From positions 62,001 through 126,000 of the forward strand of contig CANMQJ010000007.1 in assembly GCA_947500005.1 (NCBI GenBank): a stretch of 64,000 nucleotides of DNA, given 5' to 3'. Source of the stretch: an uncultured Paracoccaceae bacterium (GTDB lineage: Bacteria > Pseudomonadota > Alphaproteobacteria > Rhodobacterales > Rhodobacteraceae). Below the pieces are notes generated by a model that was not told where the DNA came from, ran no database searches, and was given only the letters and a program-made list of their open reading frames with translations. Within the stretch, counting starts at the first letter, position 1. Every line of letters begins with the position of its first letter. Positions 1-10,283 of the stretch are shown here, piece by piece. Position numbers and translations under genes: made by a program.

Positions 1-172
1 CCTTGTTGACCGCGTTGCCGAACATCATCTCCATCATGTCCTTGGGCATGGTGGGCCACAGCGTCTCGAACCCCTTGGGCGAGAAGCTTTCCAGCGCCGG
101 GTTCATCGCGCGCGCCATGTCATGTGCCTGCTGCATCATGACCTCGAAGGGGTTTTTCGGCGTGTCGCTCAT
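1..172 (-). CDS. Carboxymuconolactone decarboxylase-like protein (N-terminal part; cut by window edge)
   Basis: Only the first 57 codons are visible, read leftwards from an ATG at 172-170. The start overlaps the nuoI stop as ATGA, so it is translationally coupled and belongs to the nuo operon. The visible N-terminus is rich in Met and Phe (starts [15 protein letters not shown], later a [14 protein letters not shown] stretch). From memory this resembles the N-terminus of carboxymuconolactone-decarboxylase/AhpD-like proteins that follow nuoI in Roseobacter-type genomes. The catalytic Cys region of that family would lie outside the window, so the assignment is tentative. A role in complex I biology has not been shown. 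Confidence 0.5.
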   Translation of the reverse strand, partial: MSDTPKNPFEVMMQQAHDMARAMNPALESFSPKGFETLWPTMPKDMMEMMFGNAVNK

Positions 173-663
173 CTGTACGGCGCGTCCAGTTCCAGGTTGC
201 GGGCGATCTCGGCTTCCCAGCGGTCGCCATTCTCGAGAAGCTTGGCCTTGTCATAGAACAGCTCTTCGCGCGTCTCGGTTGCGAACTCGAAATTCGGCCC
301 CTCGACGATGGCATCGACCGGGCAGGCCTCCTGGCAGAAGCCGCAATAGATGCACTTGGTCATGTCGATGTCATAACGCGTGGTGCGGCGGCTGCCGTCC
401 TCGCGCGGCTCGGCGTCGATGGTGATCGCCTGTGCCGGACAGATCGCCTCGCACAGCTTGCAGGCGATGCAGCGTTCCTCGCCATTGGGATAGCGGCGCA
501 GCGCGTGCTCACCCCGGAACCGTGGCGACAGCGGCCCCTTCTCGTGCGGATAGTTCACGGTCGCCTTGGGGGCGAAGAAATACTTCAGCCCCAGTTTCAT
601 GCCGACCCAGAAATCCTGAAGCAGGAAATACTTGGCGGCGCGGGTATAGTCGATCTGCGTCAT
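169..663 (-). CDS. nuoI: NADH-quinone oxidoreductase subunit I
   Basis: This 164-residue ferredoxin-like subunit of complex I carries clusters N6a and N6b in the arm that feeds electrons to quinone. Two complete CxxCxxCxxxCP motifs are visible: Cys65, 68, 71 and 75 ([12 protein letters not shown]) and Cys104, 107, 110 and 114 ([12 protein letters not shown]). Length and the N-terminal amphipathic stretch are normal for an alphaproteobacterial NuoI. It lies 2 bp downstream of nuoH and overlaps the next gene by ATGA. The protein is cytoplasmic-side and peripheral, docking on NuoH and NuoB. Confidence 0.97.
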   Translation of the reverse strand: MTQIDYTRAAKYFLLQDFWVGMKLGLKYFFAPKATVNYPHEKGPLSPRFRGEHALRRYPNGEERCIACKLCEAICPAQAITIDAEPREDGSRRTTRYDIDMTKCIYCGFCQEACPVDAIVEGPNFEFATETREELFYDKAKLLENGDRWEAEIARNLELDAPYR

Positions 664-665
664 GC

Positions 666-1703
666 TTAACCTCCAATCGGCCAGCGGGCGAAGGCGCCCC
701 AGAACCAGTCGAACCGGGCCGCGAATGCGACAAAGACCACCCAGACGAGGCTGAAGGGCAGGAACACCTTCCAGCCCAGCCGCATCAGCTGGTCATAGCG
801 ATAGCGCGGCGTAATCGCCTTCACCATCGCGAAAAGGAAGAAGAAGAACGCCATCTTGGCAACCATCCACAGCGCCCCGTCGGGCAGGCCCGGGATGGGC
901 GACAGCCAGCCGCCGAAGAACAGCAGCGAGGTCAGCGCGCACATCAGGAAGATGGCGATGTATTCCCCCGCCATGAACAGCAGGAAGGGGGTCGAGGAAT
1001 ACTCCACCTGGTAGCCCGCGACCAGTTCCGATTCCGCCTCGGGCAGGTCGAAGGGCGGGCGGTTCGTCTCGGCCAGCGCCGAGATGAAGAACAGGAACAC
1101 CATCGGCAGGTGCGGCAGCCAGTACCAGTTGAAAAAGCCCAGGCTGCCGTCCTGCGCATGGACGATGGCGCTGAAATTCATCGAGCCTGTCGAGATGATC
1201 ACGCCGATGATGATGAGGCCGATGCTGACCTCGTAGGAGATCATCTGCGCCGCCGAGCGCAGCGAGCCGAGGAACGGATACTTGGAGTTCGACGCCCAGC
1301 CGCCCATGATCACGCCGTAAACCTCCAGCGAGGAGACGGCGAAGACATAGAGGATCGCCACGTTGATGTCGCTGACCACCCAGCCGTCGCTGAACGGGAT
1401 CACCGCCCAGGCCATCATCGCCAGAACGAAGGACGCCATCGGCGCCAGCATGAACACCGTGCGGTCGGCGCCGGCGGGGATGACCACCTCTTTCACCACG
1501 TATTTCAGCGCGTCGGCCACCGTCTGCAACAGGCCATAGGCGCCCACCACGTTGGGCCCCCGGCGCATCTGCACCGCGGCCCAGATCTTGCGGTCGCCAT
1601 AGACGAGGAACAGCATCGAGATCATCACGAAGCCCACGACCGCCAGCACCTGCGCCAGTATGATCAGAGCTATGCCGCCCGGGGTGGTAAAGAATTCAGC
1701 CAT
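666..1703 (-). CDS. nuoH: NADH-quinone oxidoreductase subunit H
   Basis: This 345-residue multi-spanning membrane protein anchors the peripheral arm and lines the quinone-binding cavity of complex I. It has about eight hydrophobic segments. Family signatures are visible: [16 protein letters not shown] near residues 35-50, and the acidic loop [20 protein letters not shown], whose conserved Glu and Asp residues belong to the quinone/proton path. Length matches the family. It sits between a small lipoprotein gene (6 bp upstream) and nuoI (2 bp downstream). Confidence 0.97.
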   Translation of the reverse strand: MAEFFTTPGGIALIILAQVLAVVGFVMISMLFLVYGDRKIWAAVQMRRGPNVVGAYGLLQTVADALKYVVKEVVIPAGADRTVFMLAPMASFVLAMMAWAVIPFSDGWVVSDINVAILYVFAVSSLEVYGVIMGGWASNSKYPFLGSLRSAAQMISYEVSIGLIIIGVIISTGSMNFSAIVHAQDGSLGFFNWYWLPHLPMVFLFFISALAETNRPPFDLPEAESELVAGYQVEYSSTPFLLFMAGEYIAIFLMCALTSLLFFGGWLSPIPGLPDGALWMVAKMAFFFFLFAMVKAITPRYRYDQLMRLGWKVFLPFSLVWVVFVAFAARFDWFWGAFARWPIGG

Positions 1704-1709
1704 AGGTCC

Positions 1710-2096
1710 TCACACCGTGGGTATTCCGTTTTCCGCGCAGGTCTGAACGACGGTTTCCGCGTCGATCGTCCTCAGTCCCCGCGGCAGGGATGGCGAGATG
1801 GTGTAAACAGCATCTGCGCGCCACACGCCACCCTTTTCCTCGATATTCGTGCGCAAATGCCGCGCGAATCCATAGCCCCGGATCAGCGCGTATTGCGCGG
1901 CCGCGCACTCGGCGTAATCGTCCACGTCCTGCCCGCTCCGGGCGCCCGTCATCGACACGTCGAACCGCACCAGATCCCCGTCCAGCAACGCCGTCTCCAC
2001 CCCCCGGTAGAAGGGCGCGAAAGGCTCCGCCTGCCGCGCCTGAGGCTCGGCACAGGCGGCAAGCGCCAGGGCTGGGATCACCGCACCCATCCTCAT
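1710..2096 (-). CDS. Small predicted lipoprotein in the nuo operon
   Basis: A 128-residue protein of unknown function. The N-terminus is short and hydrophobic and ends in a lipobox-like LAAC at residues 12-15, suggesting a lipid-anchored periplasmic protein. Three further cysteines (in AEC, at the C-terminal TCAEN, and the lipobox itself) are visible. The start ATG (2096-2094) overlaps the nuoG stop by ATGA, which fixes both the start and the operon membership. I do not recognise a named domain. Its position between nuoG and nuoH suggests an accessory or assembly role, but that is only inferred from context. Confidence 0.8.
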   Translation of the reverse strand: MRMGAVIPALALAACAEPQARQAEPFAPFYRGVETALLDGDLVRFDVSMTGARSGQDVDDYAECAAAQYALIRGYGFARHLRTNIEEKGGVWRADAVYTISPSLPRGLRTIDAETVVQTCAENGIPTV

Positions 2097-4108
2097 TCCG
2101 CCGCGATCGGCGCCTCGGCCCGCGCGCGGGCGTTGCGCGACAGTTCCGCCATCAACTGGCTGGACCGCGCGATGGGATTGGTCAGGTAGAAATCCCGCAC
2201 CGCATGGCGGAAGCTCGCATCGCCCAGCGGTCCGCCGTCTAGCGGCAACAGCTCGTTCTCGACCACCCGGTCGATCTGCGCCAGGTGCGGCACCGCCTCG
2301 ACCAGTGCCTTGCGCAGTTGCGCCAGCGAATCGTAGGGCAGCGCCTCGCCCGCCTCGGCCGACAGCGCGCGCAGGATGGCCCAGTTGTCCTTGGCCTCGC
2401 CCGGGGCGAACCCGCAGCGCAGCGCCAGTTGCGGCCGCCCCTCGGTGTTGACGAACAGGCCCGGCTCCTCTGTCCAGGCCGCGCCCGGCAGGATCACGTC
2501 GGCACGATGCGCGCCCCGGTCGCCATGGCTGCCCTGGTAGATCACGAAAGCCCCCTCGCCGATCTCCACCTCGTCCGCGCCGAGATTGTAGATCACGTCG
2601 GCCTCGTTCACCGCGTCCATGCCGCGTTCTGTGACGGCATCGACATCCATCGCGCCCACGCGGCTCGCCGCAGAATGCAGCACCAGCAGTTTCGCCCCCG
2701 TGCGCACGCAAAGCTGCACCGCCGCGGCCAGAACCGCATCGCCATCCGCCTCGCGCAGGGCACCCTGCCCCACGATCACCAGCGGCGCCTGGTCCGAGAT
2801 GTCATGCGCGGCATCCAGCGCCTTCTGCAGCGCGGCGCGATCCTCGCCCAAATGGTCGTAATCATAGGTCAGATCGACCCTGGGCCCGATCAGACCGACC
2901 TGCGCGCCCTTGATCCACGCCTTGCGGATCCGCGCGTTCAGCACCGGCGCCTCGTCGCGCGGATTGGTGCCGATCAGCAGGATCGCCCGACTGTCGTCGA
3001 TATCCTCGATGCTGGCCGTACCGACATAGGCGCCGCGATTGCCCGCGGGCAGTTTCGCGCCATCGGTGCGGCATTCCACGACCCCGCCCAGACCCTCGAT
3101 CATCTGCTTGAGCGCAAAGGCCGCCTCGACCGGCGCCAGGTCGCCGACGATCCCGGCGGCTTTTTCCGCCCCTTTCAGCGCCTCGGCAGCCTTACCCAGC
3201 GCCTGCGCCCAGGTCGCGGGGCGCAGCTTGCCGTTCTCGCGCACATAGGGCTTGTCCAGCCGCTGCCGGCGCAGACCGTCCCAGACGAAACGCGTCTTGT
3301 CCGAGATCCACTCCTCGTTCACCCCGTCATGGTTGCGCGGCAGGATGCGCATGACTTCGCGCCCCTTGGTATCGACGCGGATGTTCGATCCCAGCGCATC
3401 CATCACATCCACCGTCTCGGTCTTGGTCAGCTCCCAGGGCCGCGCGGTGAAGGCATAGGGTTTCGACACCAGCGCGCCCACCGGGCACAGGTCGATGATG
3501 TTGCCCTGCAGGTTGGAATCGAGCGTCTCGCCCAGATAGGCGGTGATCTCGGCATCCTCGCCCCGGCCGGTCTGGCCCATCTGCGTGATGCCGGCCACCT
3601 CGGTGGTGAAGCGCACGCAGCGTGTGCACGAGATGCAGCGCGTCATGTGCGTCTCGACCAGCGGCCCGAGATCGAGGTCGTCCACCGCCCGCTTCGGCTC
3701 GCGGAACCGGCTGAAGTCCACCCCGTAAGCCATTGCCTGGTCTTGCAGATCGCATTCCCCGCCCTGGTCGCAGATCGGGCAGTCAAGGGGATGGTTGATG
3801 AGCAGGAACTCCATCACGCCTTCGCGCGCCTTCTTGACCATCGGACTGTTGGTCTTGACCTGCGGCGGCTGGCCTTCCGGCCCCGGCCGCAGATCGCGCA
3901 CCTGCATCGCGCAGGAGGCGGCGGGCTTCGGCGGTCCGCCCACGACCTCGACAAGGCACATCCGGCAATTGCCGGCGATCGACAACCGCTCGTGATAGCA
4001 GAAGCGCGGCACCTCGATCCCGGCCTGCTCGCAGGCCTGGATCAGGGTCATCGCGCCATCGACTTCGATCTCGTGGCCGTCAATGTTGATCTTGCGGAGG
4101 TCAGACAT
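2093..4108 (-). CDS. nuoG: NADH-quinone oxidoreductase subunit G
   Basis: This 671-residue iron-sulfur subunit of the NADH-dehydrogenase module passes electrons from NuoF/NuoE towards NuoI. The N-terminal 2Fe-2S domain has Cys37, Cys48, Cys51 and Cys66. It is followed by the His/Cys N5-type motif ([18 protein letters not shown]) and a further 4Fe-4S motif ([11 protein letters not shown]). The remainder is the molybdopterin-oxidoreductase-like domain, degenerate in this family. At 671 residues it matches the shorter alphaproteobacterial form rather than the roughly 900-residue enteric one. It starts 3 bp after the DUF5333-type gene and overlaps the next lipoprotein gene. Confidence 0.97.
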   Translation of the reverse strand: MSDLRKINIDGHEIEVDGAMTLIQACEQAGIEVPRFCYHERLSIAGNCRMCLVEVVGGPPKPAASCAMQVRDLRPGPEGQPPQVKTNSPMVKKAREGVMEFLLINHPLDCPICDQGGECDLQDQAMAYGVDFSRFREPKRAVDDLDLGPLVETHMTRCISCTRCVRFTTEVAGITQMGQTGRGEDAEITAYLGETLDSNLQGNIIDLCPVGALVSKPYAFTARPWELTKTETVDVMDALGSNIRVDTKGREVMRILPRNHDGVNEEWISDKTRFVWDGLRRQRLDKPYVRENGKLRPATWAQALGKAAEALKGAEKAAGIVGDLAPVEAAFALKQMIEGLGGVVECRTDGAKLPAGNRGAYVGTASIEDIDDSRAILLIGTNPRDEAPVLNARIRKAWIKGAQVGLIGPRVDLTYDYDHLGEDRAALQKALDAAHDISDQAPLVIVGQGALREADGDAVLAAAVQLCVRTGAKLLVLHSAASRVGAMDVDAVTERGMDAVNEADVIYNLGADEVEIGEGAFVIYQGSHGDRGAHRADVILPGAAWTEEPGLFVNTEGRPQLALRCGFAPGEAKDNWAILRALSAEAGEALPYDSLAQLRKALVEAVPHLAQIDRVVENELLPLDGGPLGDASFRHAVRDFYLTNPIARSSQLMAELSRNARARAEAPIAAE

Positions 4109-4111
4109 GGT

Positions 4112-4519
4112 CTAGTTCGCCCTCAAATACACGCCGATCGCGCTGTTTCTTTGGATTTCCGCACGCCCCAGCGCGCAGAAGGTTTCCGGTTTCTCGTAGT
4201 TGACGCCGTTGGCGGCCAGATAGGCCTCGCCCTTGGCCCGCATACGGGCCTTCTCGGCATCCGAGTCGATATACGCGCGGATCTCGCTGTCGGAGTAGCC
4301 CATCGCATTGGCCTTCGACTTCAGATCCCAGATCACGCCCAGCGCCTTGAGGCGGCGGCCGTCGATCTCCTCGCAGTAATCGTCGATCTCCTTGGCGACC
4401 GCGATATAGTAAAGCGTCGTGTCGATCTCCTCGACCTCGCGCAGCGGTTGCTTCGCGGCGGCAAACGCCGGGGCGGCAATCGCGATGGCCAGAACCGGGG
4501 CGGCAAGACGTTTGAACAT
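4112..4519 (-). CDS. DUF5333-like secreted protein in the nuo operon
   Basis: A 135-residue protein with an N-terminal signal peptide (MFKRLAAPVLAIAIAAPAFA, cleavage after the second AFA-like box), so probably periplasmic. The mature part is helical and has two Cys residues (DDYCEE and TFCALGR). The C-terminal pattern of charged helix then CALGRAEIQRNSAIG recalls DUF5333, a family I associate with Rhodobacterales nuo operons; this is from memory. The start ATG at 4519 was chosen because it gives the signal peptide; the frame remains open further upstream without a good start. Function unknown. Confidence 0.75.
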   Translation of the reverse strand: MFKRLAAPVLAIAIAAPAFAAAKQPLREVEEIDTTLYYIAVAKEIDDYCEEIDGRRLKALGVIWDLKSKANAMGYSDSEIRAYIDSDAEKARMRAKGEAYLAANGVNYEKPETFCALGRAEIQRNSAIGVYLRAN

Positions 4520-4617
4520 GGCTGATCCTTTCATTGCTGAAAGGCCAACACCTGTACCCTGTGCGCCGTTATTCAATAACAGCGCGCCCGCAGGCCCCCG
4601 ATATGACGGATATCCGC

Positions 4618-4974
4618 TCATGGCCGCAGACATGTCCCCCGGAAGATCAGCTTGCCATCCGCGATGCGCAGTTGCGAGGCGTCGCTGTCCGGCCCGACCA
4701 CCCAGTCGATGCGCGATGTGCCATAGGTCTGGATGCAGTACCGCGTGCCCTCGTGCCGCCCCGCCTCGCGCGCGCCATCCAGCGATTGCGCCGCGTCCTG
4801 AACGGTCACCGTGAAATCGGCCAGCGACACCTTCTTGTCCACCGGCTGAGCCTTGGACGGGAAATAGCGCTCGTCGAACAGGATTCGGTCCTTGCGGCCC
4901 TCGCGCGAACACCCCGCCGAGAACGCCAGCGCGGACACAGCCGCCAGCATCACCATCGCCTTCATTCCGCGCAT
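4618..4974 (-). CDS. Small predicted lipoprotein in the nuo operon
   Basis: A 118-residue protein of unknown function with a clear lipoprotein signal: hydrophobic stretch followed by FSAGC at about residue 22. The mature part is short and mixed beta-rich, with two more cysteines (RYCIQTY and RGTCLRP) that could form a disulfide. The ATG at 4974 is preferred because an AAGGA element lies upstream; an ATG three codons later (4965) is an alternative. It lies just downstream of the DUF3291-type gene (16-bp gap) and about 100 bp before the DUF5333-type gene, all on the nuo strand. Confidence 0.75.
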   Translation of the reverse strand: MRGMKAMVMLAAVSALAFSAGCSREGRKDRILFDERYFPSKAQPVDKKVSLADFTVTVQDAAQSLDGAREAGRHEGTRYCIQTYGTSRIDWVVGPDSDASQLRIADGKLIFRGTCLRP

Positions 4975-4990
4975 CGGCCCTATCGTCCTT

Positions 4991-5491
4991 CTATTCCGCC
5001 GCCAGTTGCGTGCAGCCATGGCTGCGCCACATTCCCGCGTCTTTCAACTGCGCCCAGCCAAAGGCACGCTCGCTCGGCCCGTTCTCGCGCAGATCCTCCA
5101 GCCGCAACAGCGCCTCCTCCAGCGTCGGCCGATGCCCTGCGGGCACCCACCACATGACGAAATGCTGGTCGCCCAGGATCTCGAACCACTCCTGCCGCCG
5201 CTCGTAGAACTGCTTGTGGATCGTGCCCCAGACAAAGCGTTCCAGACTCGGCGCATCCTGCCAGACCGTCAGGTTGGCCACGAATTGCGGGTCATCGCCG
5301 ATGCTGTTCTCGGTGTTTCCGTTCCCCGGCTCGCCCGAGCCCTCCATCATCCAGACGAAGCCGGGCATCCGCTTGCCCAGCCCGTTCACCCGGTCGAGAT
5401 TCTCCATGAACTCGGCCACGCGCGGATCGTCCGTCGGCGCCAGCAGGCGTCCCACGTTCAACTCGGCCAGATGATGCCCGTTCGTCTGCAT
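4991..5491 (-). CDS. DUF3291-like protein in the nuo operon
   Basis: A 166-residue cytoplasmic protein. The sequence pattern (MPGFVWMMEGSG, NLTVWQDAPSLERFVWGT, FVMWWVPAGHRPTLEEA) matches what I remember of DUF3291, a ferredoxin-like-fold family related to antibiotic-biosynthesis monooxygenase and dimeric alpha-beta barrel proteins. It is unusually rich in Trp. The start ATG at 5491 lies 2 bp after the nuoF stop, so it is co-transcribed. No catalytic role is evident and its link to complex I is unknown. Confidence 0.75.
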   Translation of the reverse strand: MQTNGHHLAELNVGRLLAPTDDPRVAEFMENLDRVNGLGKRMPGFVWMMEGSGEPGNGNTENSIGDDPQFVANLTVWQDAPSLERFVWGTIHKQFYERRQEWFEILGDQHFVMWWVPAGHRPTLEEALLRLEDLRENGPSERAFGWAQLKDAGMWRSHGCTQLAAE

Positions 5492-5493
5492 TC

Positions 5494-6792
5494 CTACTCC
5501 GCCGCCATCGCGCCGGTGCGGCCCGTCTTCTGCGCCTTGATCCGGTCCTCGATCTCCTCGCGGAAATTGCGGATCAGGCCCTGGATCGGCCAGGCCGCCG
5601 CGTCGCCAAGGGCACAGATCGTGTGCCCCTCGACCTGCTTGGTCACGTCGAAGAGCATGTCGATCTCCTCGACCTCGGCCTCGCCGCGCACCAGCCGGTC
5701 CATGACCCGCATCATCCAGCCGGTGCCCTCGCGGCAGGGCGTGCACTGGCCGCAGCTTTCATGCTTGTAGAATTTCGACAGCCGCCAGATCGCCTTGATG
5801 ATGTCGGTGGACTTGTCCATCACGATCACTGCCGCGGTGCCTAGACCCGACTGCAAGTCGTTGCGCAGATAGTCGAAATCCATCACCGCGTCGCGCATCT
5901 TCTCGCCGCGCACACAAGGAACCGACGACCCGCCCGGGATGACCGCCAGCAAATTGTCCCAGCCGCCGCGAATGCCGCCGCAATGCGTCTCGATCAGCTC
6001 CTCGAAGGAGATGCTCATCGCCTCCTCGACGACGCAGGGATGGTTCACATGGCCCGAAACGGCAAACAGCTTGGTGCCCGCGTTGTTGGCCCGTCCGAAC
6101 CCTGCGAACCAGTCCGCGCCGCGGCGCAGGATGGTGGGCACTACCGCGATGCTCTCCACGTTGTTCACGGTGGTCGGACAGCCATACAGCCCCGCCCCCG
6201 CCGGAAACGGCGGTTTCATGCGTGGCATGCCCTTCTTGCCTTCGAGGCTTTCCAACAGCGCGGTCTCCTCGCCGCAGATATAGGCGCCCGCCCCGTGATG
6301 CAGGTAAAGGTCGAAATCCCAGCCCGACCCGGCCGCGTTCTTGCCAAGAAGCCCCGCGTCATAGGCCTCGTCGATCGCGGCCTGCAGCGCCTCGCGCTCG
6401 CGGATGTATTCGCCCCGGATGTAGATGTAGCAGGCATGCGCCTGCATGGCGAAGCTGGCGATCAGGCAGCCCTCGATCAGCGTGTGCGGATCGTGGCGCA
6501 TGATCTCGCGGTCCTTGCAGGTGCCCGGCTCGGATTCATCCGCGTTCACCACCAGGTAGGCCGGCCGCCCGTCGCTCTCCTTCGGCATGAACGACCACTT
6601 CAGCCCGGTGGGAAAGCCCGCGCCGCCGCGCCCGCGCAGCCCGCTGTCCTTCATCGTCTGGATGATCCAGTCGCGCCCCTTGCCGATCAGGTCGGCGGTG
6701 CCGTCCCAGTGGCCGCGCGCCTGCGCGCCCTTCAGCGTGCGCTCATGCATCCCGTAGATATTGGTAAAGATCCGGTCCTGATCCTTCAGCAT
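5494..6792 (-). CDS. nuoF: NADH-quinone oxidoreductase subunit F (NADH- and FMN-binding)
   Basis: This 432-residue subunit oxidises NADH with FMN and hands electrons to cluster N3. The nucleotide/FMN motif [10 protein letters not shown] is at residues 54-63 and ESEPG at 86-90. The N3 4Fe-4S ligands are Cys347, Cys350 and Cys353 (SCGQCTPC) plus Cys393 (HTICALGD). Length and all key residues are intact. The gene follows a small DUF5337-type membrane protein gene and precedes the DUF3291-type gene. Confidence 0.97.
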   Translation of the reverse strand: MLKDQDRIFTNIYGMHERTLKGAQARGHWDGTADLIGKGRDWIIQTMKDSGLRGRGGAGFPTGLKWSFMPKESDGRPAYLVVNADESEPGTCKDREIMRHDPHTLIEGCLIASFAMQAHACYIYIRGEYIREREALQAAIDEAYDAGLLGKNAAGSGWDFDLYLHHGAGAYICGEETALLESLEGKKGMPRMKPPFPAGAGLYGCPTTVNNVESIAVVPTILRRGADWFAGFGRANNAGTKLFAVSGHVNHPCVVEEAMSISFEELIETHCGGIRGGWDNLLAVIPGGSSVPCVRGEKMRDAVMDFDYLRNDLQSGLGTAAVIVMDKSTDIIKAIWRLSKFYKHESCGQCTPCREGTGWMMRVMDRLVRGEAEVEEIDMLFDVTKQVEGHTICALGDAAAWPIQGLIRNFREEIEDRIKAQKTGRTGAMAAE

Positions 6793-6801
6793 GGGATGTA
6801 C

Positions 6802-7029
6802 CTACCTTTGACTGTCCTGGCGCATGCGCCAGAGTTGAATGATGTTGACCACCGCGTAGCCCAGGCCCGCGAGGGCCAGGAAATCGAACAGCAGCGCATA
6901 GCGTCCCGGCAGCCCGATGGCGGGGCCGATGAACAGCGTCAGCGCCAGCCAGACCACGATCGTCCCGGCGATCACCAGGCTGATATGGCGCCCCTTGCGG
7001 GCGATGGCCTGCTCCTGCTCCGTGGTCAT
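6802..7029 (-). CDS. DUF5337-like small membrane protein
   Basis: A 75-residue protein with two predicted transmembrane helices (about residues 15-38 and 42-62) and charged ends. It overlaps the 3' end of nuoE by 4 bp (ATGA-type) and ends 9 bp before nuoF. From memory, DUF5337 proteins occupy exactly this nuoE-nuoF position in Rhodobacterales. It could be an accessory membrane protein of complex I, but the sequence shows no cofactor site. Confidence 0.8.
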   Translation of the reverse strand: MTTEQEQAIARKGRHISLVIAGTIVVWLALTLFIGPAIGLPGRYALLFDFLALAGLGYAVVNIIQLWRMRQDSQR

Positions 7030-8255
7030 TCGCTATCCGTCTTGCGCCCGTCGGCCAGTTCACGCGCCTGCGGGATCCAGCCCTCGCGCTCGATCCGGCC
7101 CTTGAACTTCAGCCGGCTGTCGACCCAAGCCACCTGCTCGGGCGTCCAGGCCGCGATCTGGTCGAAATGAAAGAACCCCAGCTCGTTCAGCAGACCCTCC
7201 AGCTTGGGCCCGACACCCTTGAGCTGCTTGAGATCGTCCGGCCCGCCCTCGCGCGCCGTTTCCAGCCGCTCGGGTTCGACCTCCTCGGTCACGCCGCCCT
7301 CGGCCGCGACCTCGCCCGTCTCGACCGAGACGGGGCGGCCTTTCTTGACCGGTTCGTTCTGGATCGACGGGTCGTAGCGCCAGACGCCCTTACGGGCGGC
7401 CAGCTCGGCCTGGCCCGCCAGCGCGGCCGACGGCTTCACCAGCGGATCGCCCGCCGTGGCGCTGCCCGCATCGACACCCGGCGCATGCTCGCCCTTGGCC
7501 TCGGGGGCGGCCGCGGCCTTCCCGTCGCGCACCTCGTTATACGAATGCTCGCCCAGCCAGGGCGTCAGGATCGGCACCTCGGTTCCGTCGATGCGCTTGA
7601 CCGTGTCGCCGATCTCCACCGCCAGCGCGACGCTCGCGTTACGCTCGGGCTTGCCGCTCTCGTACTCGGTCAGGCTGGTCAGCCCGCCCAGCGGCTCGGC
7701 GCCATAGCGCCCGTTCTGCGGACCCGGCACCGGGACCTTGCCCGCCGCCAACTCGTCGATGATCTCGCCAAACCGTTTCGCGGTAAGGTCCTCATAGTAA
7801 TCCTTGCCGATCTGCGCCATCGGCGCGTTCGCGCAGGAACCGAGGCATTCGACCTCCTCCCAGCTGAACTTGCCGTCGGCCGAAATCTCGTGCGGCTTGT
7901 CCGCGATCTTCTCGCGGCAGACCGCGATCAGGTCCTCGGCCCCGCAGATCATGCAGGAGGTCGTGCCGCACACCTGGATATGCGCCACGCTTCCAACGGG
8001 TTGCAATTGGAACATGAAGTAGAACGAGGCCACTTCCAGCGCCCGGATATAGGCCATGTTCAGCATGTCGGCCACGTGTTCGATCGCCGGACGGGACAGC
8101 CACCCCTCCTGCTCCTGTGCGCGCCACAAAAGCGGGATGATCGCGCTGGCCTGGCGACCCTCGGGATACTTGGTGACCTGGGCCTCGGCCCATCTCCGGT
8201 TGGCCTCGGTAAAGGCAAAGCTCTCGGGCTGGTCGGGATGCAGACGGCGAAGCAT
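7026..8255 (-). CDS. nuoE: NADH-quinone oxidoreductase subunit E with long C-terminal extension
   Basis: Residues 1 to about 175 are a normal NuoE: a thioredoxin-like 2Fe-2S domain with ligands Cys96, Cys101, Cys137 and Cys141 (N1a). The protein is 409 residues, more than twice the core length. The extension is a low-complexity linker followed by a C-terminal helix-hairpin-helix-like block ([20 protein letters not shown], then a second helical pair ending near residue 405). It overlaps nuoD by one base and the DUF5337-type gene by four bases. The core function is certain; the extension's role is not. Confidence 0.96.
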   Translation of the reverse strand: MLRRLHPDQPESFAFTEANRRWAEAQVTKYPEGRQASAIIPLLWRAQEQEGWLSRPAIEHVADMLNMAYIRALEVASFYFMFQLQPVGSVAHIQVCGTTSCMICGAEDLIAVCREKIADKPHEISADGKFSWEEVECLGSCANAPMAQIGKDYYEDLTAKRFGEIIDELAAGKVPVPGPQNGRYGAEPLGGLTSLTEYESGKPERNASVALAVEIGDTVKRIDGTEVPILTPWLGEHSYNEVRDGKAAAAPEAKGEHAPGVDAGSATAGDPLVKPSAALAGQAELAARKGVWRYDPSIQNEPVKKGRPVSVETGEVAAEGGVTEEVEPERLETAREGGPDDLKQLKGVGPKLEGLLNELGFFHFDQIAAWTPEQVAWVDSRLKFKGRIEREGWIPQARELADGRKTDSE

Positions 8256-9469
8256 TAGCGGTCAATCTCTCCAAAAACGACATCCATCGTGCCGATGATC
8301 GCGGCGACATCGGCCAGCTGGTGGCCCTTGGCGACATGGTCCATCGCCTGAAGGTGCAAAAAGCCGGGCGCGCGCAGCTTGGCGCGATAGGGTTTGTTGG
8401 TACCATCGGCGACAAGGTAGACGCCGAACTCGCCCTTGGGCGCCTCGACCGCGGCATAGACCTCGCCCGCGGGCACGTGGAACCCTTCGGTGTAAAGCTT
8501 GAAGTGATGGATCAGGCTTTCCATCGAGGTTTTCATGTCCTTCCGCGACGGCGGGGTGATCTTGCCGCGCGCAAGGATATCGCCGGGCGTTTCGCGCAGC
8601 TTGGCGATGGCCTGCCGGATGATCGAGACCGACTGGCGCATCTCTTCCATCCGGACAAGGTAGCGGTCATAGCAGTCGCCGTTCTTGCCCACGGGGATCT
8701 TGAAGTCGAACTCGTCATAGCATTCGTAGGGCTGCGCGCGCCGCAGGTCCCAGGCCAGGCCGCTGCCGCGCACCATCACGCCGGAAAAGCCCCATTCCAG
8801 GATCTCGTCCTCGGTCACCACGCCGATATCGGCGTTGCGCTGCTTGAAGATGCGGTTCTCGGTCAAAAGCCCGTCGATATCGTCCAGCACCTTGGGGAAC
8901 TCGTGGCTCCAGGCCTCGATATCGTCCAGCAGCGCGTCGGGCAGGTCCTGGTGCACGCCGCCGGGCCGGAAATAGGCCGCGTGCAGACGCGCGCCACAGG
9001 CCCGCTCGTAGAAGATCATCAGCTTCTCGCGCTCCTCGAAGCCCCAGAGCGGCGGCGTCAGCGCGCCCACGTCCATGGCCTGCGTGGTCACGTTCAGCAG
9101 GTGGTTCAGCACGCGCCCGATTTCCGAGTAGAGCACCCGGATCAGAGAGGCGCGGCGCGGCACCTCGACGCCGGTCAGCTTCTCGATGGCCAGGCACCAG
9201 GCGTGTTCCTGGTTCATCGGGGCCACGTAATCCAGCCGGTCGAAATAAGGCAGGTTCTGAAGGTAGGTGCGGCTCTCCATCAGCTTCTCGGTGCCGCGAT
9301 GAAGCAGCCCGATATGCGGGTCGCAGCGCTCCACGATCTCGCCGTCAAGCTCCAACACCAGCCGCAGAACCCCATGCGCCGCGGGGTGTTGCGGCCCGAA
9401 GTTCAGGTTGAAGTTGCGGATTTTCTGCTCGCCCGTCAGGGCGTCGTCGAAAGTCTTGGACCCGTCCAT
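8255..9469 (-). CDS. nuoD: NADH-quinone oxidoreductase subunit D
   Basis: This 404-residue 49-kDa-type subunit forms the quinone site with NuoB and NuoH. The characteristic [14 protein letters not shown] lies near the N-terminus, and the HRGTEKL motif and the conserved C-terminal [12 protein letters not shown] and [13 protein letters not shown] are present. The ATG at 9469 is chosen because it overlaps the TGA of the preceding 57-aa gene (TGATG) and gives the usual family length. An upstream in-frame extension exists but has no family similarity. Confidence 0.97.
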   Translation of the reverse strand: MDGSKTFDDALTGEQKIRNFNLNFGPQHPAAHGVLRLVLELDGEIVERCDPHIGLLHRGTEKLMESRTYLQNLPYFDRLDYVAPMNQEHAWCLAIEKLTGVEVPRRASLIRVLYSEIGRVLNHLLNVTTQAMDVGALTPPLWGFEEREKLMIFYERACGARLHAAYFRPGGVHQDLPDALLDDIEAWSHEFPKVLDDIDGLLTENRIFKQRNADIGVVTEDEILEWGFSGVMVRGSGLAWDLRRAQPYECYDEFDFKIPVGKNGDCYDRYLVRMEEMRQSVSIIRQAIAKLRETPGDILARGKITPPSRKDMKTSMESLIHHFKLYTEGFHVPAGEVYAAVEAPKGEFGVYLVADGTNKPYRAKLRAPGFLHLQAMDHVAKGHQLADVAAIIGTMDVVFGEIDR

Positions 9470-9642
9470 CAGCGACGCTCCATCTCTTGCAGCTTCATCG
9501 CCATGACCCACAGGAGGATCAGCGTCCCGATCGGGATCACGCAGGCGATGGACCAGTATTTGTTGAGGCCGAAATGCGGCAGCAGCTTCACCATCGGGAT
9601 GATGGTGGCGACGGTCAGGGCAATCCAGATCAAGCCTTCCAT
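9469..9642 (-). CDS. 57-residue membrane protein between nuoC and nuoD
   Basis: A short gene encoding 57 residues (begins [20 protein letters not shown], ends MKLQEMERR). It has two hydrophobic helices (about 3-20 and 32-50) joined by a short polar turn. Both ends are fixed by TGATG overlaps, with the nuoC stop at 9642-9644 and the nuoD start at 9467-9469, so translational coupling is very likely. Coupling at both ends and a plausible membrane-protein composition support a real gene. I do not know a named family; it may be a small accessory subunit or assembly factor of complex I. Confidence 0.85.
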   Translation of the reverse strand: MEGLIWIALTVATIIPMVKLLPHFGLNKYWSIACVIPIGTLILLWVMAMKLQEMERR

Positions 9643-10271
9643 CACCCCTTCTCCTTGCTCGCGTGGCTGTCCGGGGCGGTCTTGTCATCCCCGGGCAGGA
9701 TGTAGTCTGCCCCCTCCCAGGGGGACATGAAATCGAACTGCCGGTATTCCTGCACCAGCTTCACCGGCTCGTAGACGACGCGCTTTTCCGCCTCGTCATA
9801 GCGCACCTCGGTATAGCCCGTGGTCGGGAAATCCTTGCGCAGCGGATGGCCCCGGAACCCGTAATCGGTCAGGATCCGCCGCAGGTCGGGATGACCCGAG
9901 AACAGGATGCCGTACATGTCGAACACCTCGCGCTCGAACCAGTTGGCCGAGGGGTGGACGCTCACGATCGAGGGCACCATGTCCTCCTCGCGCACGGCCA
10001 TCTTCAGGCGCACGCGCTGGTTCTGGTACATCGACAGGAAGTGATAGACCACGTCGAACCGCTTGGGCCGCTCGGGGTAATCCACCGCCGTGATGTCCAC
10101 CAGGGTCGAGAACTTGCAGGTGGCATCGGATCGCAGGAAATCCACCAGCCCCACGATCCGCGTGGGCGAGACCTCGACATTCAGCTCGCCGTGGTCGACG
10201 CTCCATCCCAACACGCAGTCGGGACGCTTCACCTCGATATGGGCGCCGAGTTCCTTGAGCGCTTCGAACAT
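9642..10271 (-). CDS. nuoC: NADH-quinone oxidoreductase subunit C
   Basis: This 209-residue 30-kDa-type subunit of the quinone-reducing module is separate from NuoD, as usual outside enterics. The family signature is present: [20 protein letters not shown], the [21 protein letters not shown] block, and [19 protein letters not shown]. The C-terminus carries the usual FDFMSPWEG followed by a short charged tail. It lies 12 bp after nuoB and overlaps the next small gene. Confidence 0.97.
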   Translation of the reverse strand: MFEALKELGAHIEVKRPDCVLGWSVDHGELNVEVSPTRIVGLVDFLRSDATCKFSTLVDITAVDYPERPKRFDVVYHFLSMYQNQRVRLKMAVREEDMVPSIVSVHPSANWFEREVFDMYGILFSGHPDLRRILTDYGFRGHPLRKDFPTTGYTEVRYDEAEKRVVYEPVKLVQEYRQFDFMSPWEGADYILPGDDKTAPDSHASKEKG

Positions 10272-10283
10272 CTCTGCCCCTCC

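Noticed and set aside
432..2189. Long plus-strand frames over nuoH and nuoI, and similar ones over nuoG and nuoD
   Set aside because: They overlap certain genes on the other strand, are Arg/His-rich and resemble no protein family.
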